Assembly (NCBI GenBank): GCA_002383165.1
Contig: DFXK01000012.1
Location: forward strand, 467 to 64,466
Direction: 5' to 3'
Source of the DNA: Flavobacteriales bacterium UBA4110
Lineage (GTDB): Bacteria; Bacteroidota; Bacteroidia; Flavobacteriales; Weeksellaceae
DNA length: 64,000 nucleotides
Positions 7,035 to 15,883 of the stretch are shown here, in pieces. Below the pieces are notes generated by a model. It worked only from the letters and a program-made list of their open reading frames with translations. It was not told where the DNA came from and ran no database searches. Position 1 is the stretch's first letter, and every line of letters begins with the position of its first letter. Position numbers and translations under genes: made by a program.

Positions 7035-9216
7035 AGTTGGGCTTTTGAAATTTTAAAATAAAAGTGGTTCCTTTTCCGCTTTCGCTTTCATAAGATATTT
7101 TTCCGCCCATTTTTTCCATAAGATGATGCACAATGCTTAGTCCTACACCATTACCCTTAAATTCTTTTGCATTGTTCATCCTACTGAATATTTTGAACAT
7201 TTTTTTGGATTCTTCCTGATCTATTCCGATTCCATTATCCGTAATCTTATAAATCACAACATTGTCATTAGTTTCTCCTACAATTTTCACTTTGGGTTTT
7301 TCGGATTTGGATGAGTATTTTACCGCATTTCCGATAACATTGCCAAAAACCTGATAAACCATAGTCTGGTCACCTAAAACTTCCGGGGTATTTTGTATGA
7401 TTATATCTGTATGTGGAGATTCAAAACTGATTTTTGAGTCTTCTACAACTTTTGTTATCAAAGAGTCTACCTGAATACTTTTCAGTTTTATTTCAGATTT
7501 CTTAATCTTACTGAGTTCCAAAACGTTCAGGATCATTTCACTCATCGTATCAACTTGGCTGGTAATATTATCCAAAGCCTTACTGACATTTTCAGAACTA
7601 GGCAGTCTTTTTGCAAGCTGCGCATTTAGTTTTATGACGGTAAGTGGTGTATTAAGATCGTGAGAAATGGTGTGAGAGAAAGAATCTAGCTCTGCATTTA
7701 GTTCCTTTAATTGATTATTGAGGTCTTGTATCTGAGAAGATTTAGTATGTGAAGCTTTTAGAATAACTGATGTTATCCATTTTGCGGACTCAATTTCTTT
7801 AATTTTCCACGGTAATGAAGTTCCTTTTACATATTCTTTCCACACTTCAAATGATTTTCTGGGTGAGAATTTAATGATTTCAACGCCGTCTTTTATTTCT
7901 GAAGTTGTCTGTTTTTCGGGTTTTCCTGCCCATTTTATTTTATAACCTTGTTCCTTTCTAAGCCAAATGAGCATGTCGGAAGTGTTGTTACATAATTCGC
8001 TGATAATAATCCCGCAGCTGGTTTCAGAATTTTCAAGATTTGTCAGCGTACTGCAAAAGGTGTTGGAAATATAAATATTTTCCTGGAAATTATGACAGTT
8101 TTCCTTGCTCCAGTTTATAATCTTTTCAATATCTGTATTATCAGGGGTATTACCTGCTGTCAAAATTTCGTCATTAATTTTTATGATAATTCCATCTGCG
8201 TTACAAATATTCATAATATCATTGATATTATTTTCTAACGCTTTATCGAAACTATCATCATTCAATAAATTCTGACGTAGACTAATATTATTAAGGTTAA
8301 TTTTCTGATATTCTTGCAATGTTTCAAGAGATCTGAAAGCAGCGAAAGCATTTGCGGAAGTTCTGGTAAGCGTTTCGACAAGTAATCTGGATTGTAAATC
8401 AAGATGTTTTGCCTCAGAATTTTGGCAGGCAACCAATCCCCATAGTTCTCCGTTAACAATAATTGATGTACTAAAACTAGCTTCAACCTGAGCATTTTTT
8501 AGATATTGGATATGAACAGGAGATGACGCACGAGTTACAGAATATGTAAGATCAATTTCTTCTTTTGGGATGACACCGACAATAGGATAAGTTTTTCCGG
8601 AAACATGCGATGTTATTCTTACAGGGTTTTTAAGGTATAAAGCTCTGGCCTGCGCAGGAATGTCAGATTCTGGATAGTGTAAATCGAGATAACTCTCAAG
8701 ATTCGGTTTAACAAGTTCTTCAATCACATTTCCGCTTCCGTCACACAGAAACTGATAAATCATAACACGGTCAAAATCAATAATTTGTTGGACTTCGTGC
8801 AATAAAATTTGCCAGATATTCTTTTCATTAGAATTTCTGAGTATATTTTGTATGGCTGCGTATTCTTTATTAATCTTATGATTGGGCATTACTTTCTCGA
8901 TCTCTAAAAAAGTCCAACCTTTATGAGTATGAATACTTAAAGTATATTCTTGATTTTTAAAGGTAATATGTTGTATTGCAAGTATTTCGTTATCCGAAAA
9001 GTTATTCCAATTAACATCAATATCGAAGTGTGCAAAAAGTACACGGATATCTTTCCCCAAAAGAAAATCAGAATCTACAGAAAAAAAATCTAAGATATTC
9101 TCACTATAAAAAGTGATCTTAGAGCCTTGTGAACCCAATAGATACCCATATTCCTGAACTTCTCCACAAATATGTATCGGTTCTTGGTCACAATTAATAT
9201 ATTCTCTCGGATACAT
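7015..9216 (-). CDS. bphP: Bacteriophytochrome sensor histidine kinase
   Basis: This 733-residue red/far-red photoreceptor has domains PAS (1-110), GAF (about 130-300), PHY (about 310-490), HisKA (about 505-570) and HATPase (about 610-728). Cys9, in NCDQEPIHICG, is at the biliverdin-attachment position; Cys17 is a second nearby cysteine. The GAF has YPESDIPAQARALY (Asp185) and HIQYLKN (His235). The PHY tongue keeps SPRKSFEVWKEYV. The kinase has His519 in SHDLNTPL, then NVIGNAVKYS, DNGIGID and GNGVGLSIV. Unusually, the ACHH motif of the GAF domain reads ACQN (264-266), so the ring-D histidine is missing. No response regulator lies next to it; the partner must be encoded elsewhere. Confidence 0.95.
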   Translation of the reverse strand: MYPREYINCDQEPIHICGEVQEYGYLLGSQGSKITFYSENILDFFSVDSDFLLGKDIRVLFAHFDIDVNWNNFSDNEILAIQHITFKNQEYTLSIHTHKGWTFLEIEKVMPNHKINKEYAAIQNILRNSNEKNIWQILLHEVQQIIDFDRVMIYQFLCDGSGNVIEELVKPNLESYLDLHYPESDIPAQARALYLKNPVRITSHVSGKTYPIVGVIPKEEIDLTYSVTRASSPVHIQYLKNAQVEASFSTSIIVNGELWGLVACQNSEAKHLDLQSRLLVETLTRTSANAFAAFRSLETLQEYQKINLNNISLRQNLLNDDSFDKALENNINDIMNICNADGIIIKINDEILTAGNTPDNTDIEKIINWSKENCHNFQENIYISNTFCSTLTNLENSETSCGIIISELCNNTSDMLIWLRKEQGYKIKWAGKPEKQTTSEIKDGVEIIKFSPRKSFEVWKEYVKGTSLPWKIKEIESAKWITSVILKASHTKSSQIQDLNNQLKELNAELDSFSHTISHDLNTPLTVIKLNAQLAKRLPSSENVSKALDNITSQVDTMSEMILNVLELSKIKKSEIKLKSIQVDSLITKVVEDSKISFESPHTDIIIQNTPEVLGDQTMVYQVFGNVIGNAVKYSSKSEKPKVKIVGETNDNVVIYKITDNGIGIDQEESKKMFKIFSRMNNAKEFKGNGVGLSIVHHLMEKMGGKISYESESGKGTTFILKFQKPNYDFINS

Positions 9217-9400
9217 ATTTTGATTATAAGTTTAATCTATCCTTTGTGTTTTGGAGAGTAAAGATAGAAATAATAATTAACTCTGGTTAATTAATTATCT
9301 TTAATCAATTTTAATTGCTGTATAACATTATAATTGACACAATTTCAATAAGTAAAATAAAAAAAGAGATTAGTATGTGTACAATATTTCCACTATAAGT

Positions 9401-10642
9401 TTATTTCATATCGTACATCATTAAAGCTGTGATTAATTTTGGCTCAATCAATGTACACTTAGGCGGCATTTTGATTTCTTTGTCAGATATTTTTAAAAGA
9501 TCGGTAAAGCTTATAGGATATATTCCGAAAGCAACTTTATATTCTCCGCTATCCACTTTTTCTTTCAGTTCGATAATACCTTTTATATCTGAAGTACCTT
9601 TCTGATAAATAATCTTATCAGTATGTTTGGCATTTTCAATTCCAAGAATATTTTCAAAAATATATTTGTTTACCAGGTGATGATCCAAGTCATTGTCATT
9701 TTTATGTTCTTCACGGATGCTGTGCTTCACATGGAGGCTGTAGAATTTTCCGCCAAGGTACATACTGATATGAAATTTCTGAGAAGGAAAATATGGCGCT
9801 TCACCTTTATCGTGGATCTGGAAATCTTCTCTGAGTTTATTGAGAAATTCTTCTTCCGTAAGACCGTTGAGATCCTTAAGAAGCCTGTTATAATCATTAA
9901 TTTTTATAGATTGGTTAGAAACAATAAAACTATAAACAAAATTATAATGTTCTGTTCCGTGAGATTTTTTATACTTATCTCTTTGCTTTTTTGCATATTC
10001 TGCCACCGAACCAATTCTGTGATGTCCGTCTGCAATATAAAAGGAATCAATAGGATCTAAAACTTCTTTAAACTGCTGAAGCTTAAGTCGGTTATCAATT
10101 TTCCAGATTTTATGTCTCACTCCTTTATCATCTGTATAGTTTATGATTGGGACATTTTTCTGTTCGTGATTCATCAGAAGCTCTACTTTGGAGTTGGAAT
10201 GGTAGGTGAGAAGAACCGGCTCTGCCTGTACGCCTACTTTTTCAAGATAATGCGCCATTTTCATTCTTCTTTCTGTGATGGTAGATTCGTGCTTTTTTAT
10301 TTTTCCATCCCAAAAATCGTCTACACTCACAAGACCCATTAAGCCACGGAAACTAGTTTTATTTGGTAAAATTTGTTCATATAAATAATATGCAGAATCA
10401 TCCTGTATCAGTTTCTTATCCTGTAGAAGTTCTTCAAAATTAGATCTTATTTTCCTCAGATTCCTATCTACATCTTTAGATTTACTTACAACAGCAGGTT
10501 TTATCATCTGTACATAAGAATTATCTACCGTGGCTTTTTTATTGATTTCTTCCTGCGTAAAATTATCCAAAGAATAAGTAGGGAAGACGTCAATAAAATC
10601 AGTATTTGGTCTGATTCCTCTAAATGGTTTAAATACTGGCAT
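9401..10642 (-). CDS. DUF1015 family protein linked to serine biosynthesis
   Basis: This is a 413-residue cytoplasmic protein of family DUF1015. Its clearest motif is YIADGHHRIGS (Asp205, His207, His208, Arg209), close to the DGHHR motif of ParB/Srx-fold free-serine kinases such as archaeal SerK. A conserved KHE at 117-119 may be another active-site piece. The gene starts 3 nt after the serA stop on the same strand and serC is next, an arrangement I recall from other Bacteroidota. No serB-type phosphatase is nearby. I infer a role in serine/phosphoserine metabolism, possibly the last step. This is a hypothesis; the biochemical function is not shown by sequence alone. Confidence 0.85.
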   Translation of the reverse strand: MPVFKPFRGIRPNTDFIDVFPTYSLDNFTQEEINKKATVDNSYVQMIKPAVVSKSKDVDRNLRKIRSNFEELLQDKKLIQDDSAYYLYEQILPNKTSFRGLMGLVSVDDFWDGKIKKHESTITERRMKMAHYLEKVGVQAEPVLLTYHSNSKVELLMNHEQKNVPIINYTDDKGVRHKIWKIDNRLKLQQFKEVLDPIDSFYIADGHHRIGSVAEYAKKQRDKYKKSHGTEHYNFVYSFIVSNQSIKINDYNRLLKDLNGLTEEEFLNKLREDFQIHDKGEAPYFPSQKFHISMYLGGKFYSLHVKHSIREEHKNDNDLDHHLVNKYIFENILGIENAKHTDKIIYQKGTSDIKGIIELKEKVDSGEYKVAFGIYPISFTDLLKISDKEIKMPPKCTLIEPKLITALMMYDMK

Positions 10643-10645
10643 ATA

Positions 10646-11602
10646 TTATAGTTGAGCTTTTATTTTTATAATTTGTTGTGCTAATTCTTCTCCGATTCTG
10701 TTTTGGGCATCCACCGTGTTGCCACCAACGTGAGGAGAAAGAGAAAGAGCAGGGTTCATAAGAATTAATACTTCAGGAGTTGGCTCATTTTCAAAAACAT
10801 CCAATGCAGCTCCATACACTTTTCCGCTTTCTATAGCATCTAAAAGAGCTACTTCGTTGATGACACCACCTCTTGCTGTATTAGCAATGAAAACACCTTC
10901 TTTCATTAGTTCCAATTCTTTAGAATCAATTAAATATCCATCTGTAAGCCCTGTATTTAGGCTGATGAAATCTGAGTTTTTTAAAACTTCATCTAAATTT
11001 ACAGATTTAATTTCAAACTCCAAAGATTGACCATCGAAAAAGCTAAGTTGCACTTTTTCAGTTTTTGGCGTTCTGTTGTAAGCTAAGATTTTCATTCCAA
11101 GAGAGATTCCCATCTTAATTACCTCAATGCCAATATTTCCCATCCCGATAACACCTAAGGTTTTACCAGAAAGTTCAGTCGCATTATTGAATGATTTTTT
11201 CAGTGCATTGAAATTGGTTTCTCCTTCCAAAGGCATCAATCTGTTACTCTCGTGAAGGAATCTTGCTAATGAAAAGAAATGGGCGAAAACCAACTCTGCA
11301 ACAGATTTGCAAGACGCTGTTGGTGTGTTGATGATGTAGATACCTTTGTCAATAGCATATTCTACATCAATATTATCCATTCCAATTCCGCCACGTCCGA
11401 TAATTTTGAGATTAGGACATTTGTCAATCAGGTCTTTTCTAACCTGCGTGGCACTTCTTACCAAAAGAACATCAACATTGTTGTCATTGATGAATTTGCT
11501 CAGATGTTCTGGAGATACTCTGGCTTCCAAAACCGTAATATCCGCTTCTTTCAAAAGTTGAATTCCCTTTTCGGAGATTCCATCATTAGCTAATACAATC
11601 AT
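10646..11602 (-). CDS. serA: D-3-phosphoglycerate dehydrogenase, short form without ACT domain
   Basis: This 318-residue NAD-dependent 2-hydroxyacid dehydrogenase catalyses the first step of serine synthesis from 3-phosphoglycerate. The nucleotide-binding loop is GVIGMGNIGIE (Gly153, Gly155, Gly158). The catalytic residues are Arg244 (NTARGGVINE), Glu273 (ENEP) and His291 (SPHVGG). The family feature GRGGIGMDNID occurs at 69-79. The protein stops right after the substrate domain, so the C-terminal ACT domain that gives serine feedback in E. coli SerA is absent. It is 3 nt from the DUF1015 gene. serC lies upstream, but a terminator separates them. Confidence 0.93.
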   Translation of the reverse strand: MIVLANDGISEKGIQLLKEADITVLEARVSPEHLSKFINDNNVDVLLVRSATQVRKDLIDKCPNLKIIGRGGIGMDNIDVEYAIDKGIYIINTPTASCKSVAELVFAHFFSLARFLHESNRLMPLEGETNFNALKKSFNNATELSGKTLGVIGMGNIGIEVIKMGISLGMKILAYNRTPKTEKVQLSFFDGQSLEFEIKSVNLDEVLKNSDFISLNTGLTDGYLIDSKELELMKEGVFIANTARGGVINEVALLDAIESGKVYGAALDVFENEPTPEVLILMNPALSLSPHVGGNTVDAQNRIGEELAQQIIKIKAQL

Positions 11603-11713
11603 TGTTTAATTCAAAAATCTTTTAGTTATTGACTTTCCTCGACTTGTTTGAGTTAAAATTCAAGGTTCGCTAAGATACGATTTTTTCTTGTGATTAACAT
11701 TATATTAACAAAA

Positions 11714-11740
11714 AAACGTCCTGAACTAACAAGGACGTTT
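11714..11740 (-). terminator. Terminator after serC
   Basis: A 9-bp stem (AAACGTCCT / AGGACGTTT) with a 9-nt loop is followed on the minus strand by a run of Ts. It lies between serC and serA, so serA-DUF1015 may have its own promoter or depend on read-through. Confidence 0.8.
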
Positions 11741-11763
11741 CTGATTTATAAATAGAAAAGAGC

Positions 11764-12819
11764 TTAGATACTCTTCATCACATCTACCAAGACTTGTACG
11801 CTTTCAATTGGCATTGCGTTGTAGATACTTGCTCGGTAACCGCCCACACTTCTGTGTCCGTTCAGTCCACTGATTCCTGCTGCTTTCCAAGCGGCGTCAA
11901 AAGCTTCTTTTTTGGATTCATCGGTTAGCGTGAATGTCACATTCATGAAAGAACGATCTTCAACCGCCGCTACACCTTGGAAGTTTGGATTTCTGTCGAT
12001 TTCATCATAAAGCAATTTGGCTTTTGCATTATTTTTAGCTTCAGCAGCAGCAATTCCGCCATTTTCTTCCAAATGTTTTAAAGTCAAATAAGAAGCATAA
12101 ACTGCAAAAACAGGAGGAGTGTTAGACATAGATTCTTTATCGATATGAACTGCATAATCCAAATAAGTTGGAATAGTTCTTCCAGTTTTTCCAAGAATTG
12201 ATTTTTTAACCACAACCAACGTCGCTCCAGCTGGACCCATATTTTTTTGAGCACCTGCATAGATCAGGTCAAACTGTGAAAAATCAATTTGTCTGCTGAA
12301 AATGTCGGATGACATGTCGCAAACCATCAGCGTATCCACTTTAGGAAATTCTTTCATCTGAGTTCCAAAAATTGTATTATTGGAAGTACAGTGGAAATAA
12401 TCATATTCTGATCCTACAGTATAATCTTTTGGAATAAAATTGTAATTTGCGTCCTTTGAAGAAGCTACTACATCTACATTTCCTAATTTCTTAGCTTCCT
12501 TTATCGCGCCTGCCGCCCAAGTTCCAGTATCTGTGTAAGCCGCCTTTCCGTCAGTTGTAAGAAGGTTAAAAGGAACCATCAAAAACTGAAGGCTGGCACC
12601 ACCCTGAAGATAAAGAACCTCATAATCGTCGCCCAGATTCATCAATCTTTTTACAATTGCTCTTGCTTCATCCATTACTGCTACGAATTCTTTGCTTCTG
12701 TGTGATATCTCAAGAATTGATAATCCCATTCCGTTGAAATCAAGGATAGCGTCTGCAGCTTTCTGAAAAACTTCCTGAGGAAGAATACTTGGACCTGCAC
12801 TAAAATTATGTTTTTTCAT
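11764..12819 (-). CDS. serC: Phosphoserine aminotransferase
   Basis: This 351-residue PLP enzyme transfers an amino group from glutamate to 3-phosphohydroxypyruvate, the second serine step; the same enzyme can act in pyridoxine synthesis. It begins with the family hallmark HNFSAGPSILP. The PLP lysine is K192 in AGAQKNMGPAG. HRSKEF (40-45) and the C-terminal GHRSVGGYRASIYNA bind phosphate. Its length is normal for the family. It is transcribed towards serA with a hairpin terminator between them. A ferredoxin gene lies 79 nt upstream on the same strand. Confidence 0.96.
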   Translation of the reverse strand: MKKHNFSAGPSILPQEVFQKAADAILDFNGMGLSILEISHRSKEFVAVMDEARAIVKRLMNLGDDYEVLYLQGGASLQFLMVPFNLLTTDGKAAYTDTGTWAAGAIKEAKKLGNVDVVASSKDANYNFIPKDYTVGSEYDYFHCTSNNTIFGTQMKEFPKVDTLMVCDMSSDIFSRQIDFSQFDLIYAGAQKNMGPAGATLVVVKKSILGKTGRTIPTYLDYAVHIDKESMSNTPPVFAVYASYLTLKHLEENGGIAAAEAKNNAKAKLLYDEIDRNPNFQGVAAVEDRSFMNVTFTLTDESKKEAFDAAWKAAGISGLNGHRSVGGYRASIYNAMPIESVQVLVDVMKSI

Positions 12820-12898
12820 TTATGGTAAGTAATTTGGTGTTAGGATTTAGGTAATAATTCTTTAGCTAAAAGCCAAGTGTAATTGGCCAGCAGCAGAA

Positions 12899-13249
12899 TT
12901 ACTCGTTGTGAAGAAATGCTTTCTTGGCTAGTAACTGCTCTTCAGATTCTACATGATCTTCATCTGGAACACAACAGTCTACAGGGCAGACAGCGGCACA
13001 CTGCGGTTCTTCGTGAAAACCTTTACATTCCGTACATTTATCTGTAACTATAAAATAATAATCATCGCTAACTGGTTCCTGAGCGGCATCTGCATTCACG
13101 GAAAGACCGGAAGATAAAACCACCATTCCTTTAAGGGCTGTTCCTTCTGATGCTTTCCAGTCTACGGCTCCTTCATAGATAGCGTTGTTTGGACATTCCG
13201 GTTCACAAGCGCCACAATTAATACATTCGTCTGTTATCTTGATAGCCAT
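12899..13249 (-). CDS. Two-cluster 4Fe-4S ferredoxin
   Basis: This is a 116-residue electron carrier. The first cluster motif is C9-x2-C12-x2-C15-x3-C19-P. The second is C72-x2-C75-x8-C84-x3-C88-P followed by C92 and C93, the longer spacing found in Allochromatium-type ferredoxins. Residues about 30-65 form an insert between the two halves, richer in Ser, Ala and Glu. The acidic tail is typical. It is divergent from a LuxC-type acyl-CoA reductase. The redox partner cannot be told from sequence. Confidence 0.92.
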   Translation of the reverse strand: MAIKITDECINCGACEPECPNNAIYEGAVDWKASEGTALKGMVVLSSGLSVNADAAQEPVSDDYYFIVTDKCTECKGFHEEPQCAAVCPVDCCVPDEDHVESEEQLLAKKAFLHNE

Positions 13250-13264
13250 TGCTATATTTATTTA

Positions 13265-13272
13265 TATTTTTG
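13265..13272 (+). promoter_or_regulatory. -7 box TATTTTTG for the acyl-CoA reductase gene
   Basis: It matches TAnnTTTG and lies 27 nt before the ATG at 13300. An ATG at 13249 in the same frame would be upstream of this promoter, which argues for the 13300 start. Confidence 0.55.
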
Positions 13273-13299
13273 CACAAAATTACAAAAAAAAAGCCAGCT

Positions 13300-14334
13300 A
13301 TGCTGAACGGAAATAAAATTTTGGGACTTGAAAAATTAGGTCAATTCATTATCGAATTTTTTTCAAAAAAAGATGATAATTATAATGAAAAAGAAGAACG
13401 CCTGGCTTATCTCATGACGCGTTCCGAAATCGAAAATCCTTGGTTTACACAAGAGAATCAAAGGTACAATTTGGAACAATGGGGAAGTCTCTTCACAAAA
13501 GACAATATTGAAAACTGGCTTTCCAAATATCAATTATCAAACTCATCCAAAAGAGTAGGATTGATATTGGCTGGCAATATCCCTTTGGTTGGGTTTCATG
13601 ATATTATTTCAGTAATTCTAAGTAATCATATTCCTGTCATCAAATTATCGTCAAAAGACCGATTGGTTTTACCTTTTTTGTTAGAATTATGGAATCAATT
13701 TTCTAATAACGAAAGTGAATATCACATTGTGGAGAAGCTGGAAAACTTTGATGCTGTGATTGCAACTGGAAGCAATAATACTGCAAGGTATTTGGAATAT
13801 TATTTCAAAGATAACTTAAGTATCATAAGAAAAAACAGAACTTCCGTTGCAGTTTTGAAAGGCGATGAATCTGATGCAGAATTACAACTGTTAGCCAATG
13901 ATATTTTCCGATATTATGGATTAGGATGTAGAAATGTAACCCGAATTCTGATTCCTAATGATATGAAATTGGATAGATTGTTTGAGAATTTCATCAATTA
14001 TAAAGATATTATCAATCATAATAAATATGCGAATAACTATGATTACAACAGAGCTATTTACCTTTTGAATCAAGACCAGTTTTGGGATAATAATTTTGTG
14101 ATGCTGAAAGAAGATGAAAAATTGTTTAGCCCGTTATCTGTGATTAATTTTTCCCGTTATAATACTTTGGAGGAAGCCAAAAAATTTTTAGAAATTAATA
14201 AGGACGAAATCCAAACAGTTGTTGCAAAACCAGAATTAGGATTAGAATCGATTGGTTTTGGAGAAACTCAAAATCCTTCTTTGGATACTTATGCAGATAA
14301 TGTGGATACAATGATTTTTCTAAGTGTGATATAA
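13300..14334 (+). CDS. Acyl-CoA reductase, LuxC-like
   Basis: This protein of 344 residues from the chosen ATG resembles the LuxC family, which reduces acyl groups to fatty aldehydes with NADPH. Visible marks are GLILAGNIPLVGFHDII in the N-terminal third, IATGSNNTARYLEYYF in the middle and DIFRYYGLGCRNVTR, which includes the candidate catalytic cysteine in GLGCRNV. An in-frame ATG at 13249 would add 17 hydrophobic residues, but it lies upstream of the -7 box and overlaps the divergent ferredoxin start. There is no luciferase here; the natural role in flavobacteria is unknown. Confidence 0.82.
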   Translation: MLNGNKILGLEKLGQFIIEFFSKKDDNYNEKEERLAYLMTRSEIENPWFTQENQRYNLEQWGSLFTKDNIENWLSKYQLSNSSKRVGLILAGNIPLVGFHDIISVILSNHIPVIKLSSKDRLVLPFLLELWNQFSNNESEYHIVEKLENFDAVIATGSNNTARYLEYYFKDNLSIIRKNRTSVAVLKGDESDAELQLLANDIFRYYGLGCRNVTRILIPNDMKLDRLFENFINYKDIINHNKYANNYDYNRAIYLLNQDQFWDNNFVMLKEDEKLFSPLSVINFSRYNTLEEAKKFLEINKDEIQTVVAKPELGLESIGFGETQNPSLDTYADNVDTMIFLSVI

Positions 14335-14408
14335 ATGATAAGCAATCATCAGCTTTATTTTTTAACTTTAATTAACAATTTAAAGCTTCTACCTTCAAAA
14401 CAACACTA

Positions 14409-14975
14409 ATGAGTTTGGAACTAAGGAAACATTTTGAGGAATTGATAACGTTATCAGACGAGGAGTTTGCAACGCTGGCTTCTTATTTCAAGTTGAGAAA
14501 ACTGAAGAAACACCAATATCTGATTCAGGAGAATGAACCTATTACCAATATTTACTTTGTTACTAAAGGTCTGCTCAAGGCTTCTTACATAGATACCCAC
14601 GGAAAGGAGCATATCATCCAATTCGCTATGGAAAACTGGTGGATTTCGGATTTTCAGGCGTTTTATATTGGCGTGCCGTCGGTCACAAGCATCCATTGTC
14701 TGGAAGATGTGGAGCTGTATGCGATTTCCAAAGATGATTTGGAAAAGATTTGCTTAGACAATCACAAAGTGGAACATTTTTTCAGAATCAAAAACAGTTT
14801 GGGTTATGTGGCTTTGCAGAAGAGAATTCTGTCCTTATTGACCACCGATGCTAAAGAACGGTTTGAACAGTTTTCGTTACAATATCCAACATTGATTCAG
14901 CGAGTTCCCAAAACTATCATAGCTTCCTATCTTGGCGTATCCAGAGAGACCTTGAGCCGGATTACTCGAAAATAG
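14409..14975 (+). CDS. Crp/Fnr family transcriptional regulator
   Basis: This 188-residue regulator has a cyclic-nucleotide-binding-like beta barrel (residues about 25-115, with IYFVTKGLLKASYID and KEHIIQFAMENWW) and a C-terminal helix-turn-helix (VPKTIIASYLGVSRETLSRI). The barrel lacks the Arg-Ala pair that binds cAMP in CRP, and there is no N-terminal Fnr cysteine cluster, so the signal is unknown. The DJ-1/PfpI gene starts 94 nt downstream on the same strand and is the likely target, as such pairs are common in flavobacteria. A paralogue lies at 44873-45466. Confidence 0.9.
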   Translation: MSLELRKHFEELITLSDEEFATLASYFKLRKLKKHQYLIQENEPITNIYFVTKGLLKASYIDTHGKEHIIQFAMENWWISDFQAFYIGVPSVTSIHCLEDVELYAISKDDLEKICLDNHKVEHFFRIKNSLGYVALQKRILSLLTTDAKERFEQFSLQYPTLIQRVPKTIIASYLGVSRETLSRITRK

Positions 14976-15068
14976 TGACCTATTTCACTATAATTTTGTG
15001 ACTTATGTCCTGTTTTTTTAATGGCGTTTGGCTCAATTTTGTCTTATCAAATTTTAAAAATTATTAAA

Positions 15069-15746
15069 ATGGACAAAAAAGTATTATTCGTGGTTACAAG
15101 TCACGAAGATCTTGGAAACACAGGACTTAAAACAGGATTCTGGACAGAAGAACTAGCAGCACCATACTATGTATTAGTGGATCAAGGTGCGGAAATTACC
15201 ATCGCAACTCCAAAAGGAGGACAGCCGCCTATAGACCCGAAAAGTGAGGATCCGTCTGCGCAAACAGATTCTACTAGAAGAATGGATGATGATAAAGTAT
15301 TACAAGAGAAGCTTCGTAATACAAAAGTTTTATCAGAAATTAATCCTGCTGATTATGATGCGGTGTTTTATCCAGGCGGTCACGGACCAATTTGGGATCT
15401 TGCAGAAGATAAAATTTCTCAGCAATTAATCACAGATTTTTATAAATCAGACAAACCTGTGGCATTTGTTTGTCATGCGCCAGGTGTTTTGAGACACGTA
15501 GAAATCGATGGGGAATATCTAGTAAATGGTAAAAAAGTAACCGGCTTCACCAACACAGAAGAAGAAGCTGTCAAGCTTACAGATGTAGTTCCATTTTTGG
15601 TAGAAGATATGCTCAAGCAGAACGGCGGAGAATATAGCAAAGTGGAAGATTGGCAACCTTACGCTGTAGTGGATGGTAAGTTAATTACCGGACAAAATCC
15701 AGCATCTTCCGAGAAAGTAGCGGAAGAACTTCTTAAGATGTTATAA
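15069..15746 (+). CDS. DJ-1/PfpI family protein, probable glyoxalase III/Hsp31-like
   Basis: This 225-residue protein is counted from the ATG at 15069; an upstream in-frame codon at 15021 would add 16 residues that do not resemble the family. Domain marks are GFWTEELAAPY (Glu27/28), YPGGHGPIWDL (101-111) and the nucleophile elbow FVCHAPGVL, with Cys135 and His136. The insert PKGGQPPIDPKSE near 48-60 is typical of the Hsp31/YDR533C branch, which detoxifies methylglyoxal without glutathione. It follows a Crp/Fnr regulator and ends in a strong terminator. Substrate specificity is inferred. Confidence 0.88.
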   Translation: MDKKVLFVVTSHEDLGNTGLKTGFWTEELAAPYYVLVDQGAEITIATPKGGQPPIDPKSEDPSAQTDSTRRMDDDKVLQEKLRNTKVLSEINPADYDAVFYPGGHGPIWDLAEDKISQQLITDFYKSDKPVAFVCHAPGVLRHVEIDGEYLVNGKKVTGFTNTEEEAVKLTDVVPFLVEDMLKQNGGEYSKVEDWQPYAVVDGKLITGQNPASSEKVAEELLKML

Positions 15747-15771
15747 CAAAATCCACAGAATAGGTAAAGAG

Positions 15772-15790
15772 GCACAGATTTTTTCTGTGC
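15772..15790 (+). terminator. Terminator after the DJ-1/PfpI gene
   Basis: A 7-bp GC-rich stem (GCACAGA / TCTGTGC) with a 5-nt T loop is followed by eight Ts. Confidence 0.8.
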
Positions 15791-15883
15791 TTTTTTTTAT
15801 TTTCTATCAAAGTAACAATACTGAATTCGTTGTGACTAATGAAATGTTGCGTAAATTACGCTCCGAAAAAATAAAAGTTTACT

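Noticed and set aside
13249..13299. N-terminal extension of the acyl-CoA reductase
   Set aside because: It is hydrophobic, overlaps the divergent ferredoxin start and lies upstream of the likely -7 box, so it is probably not translated.
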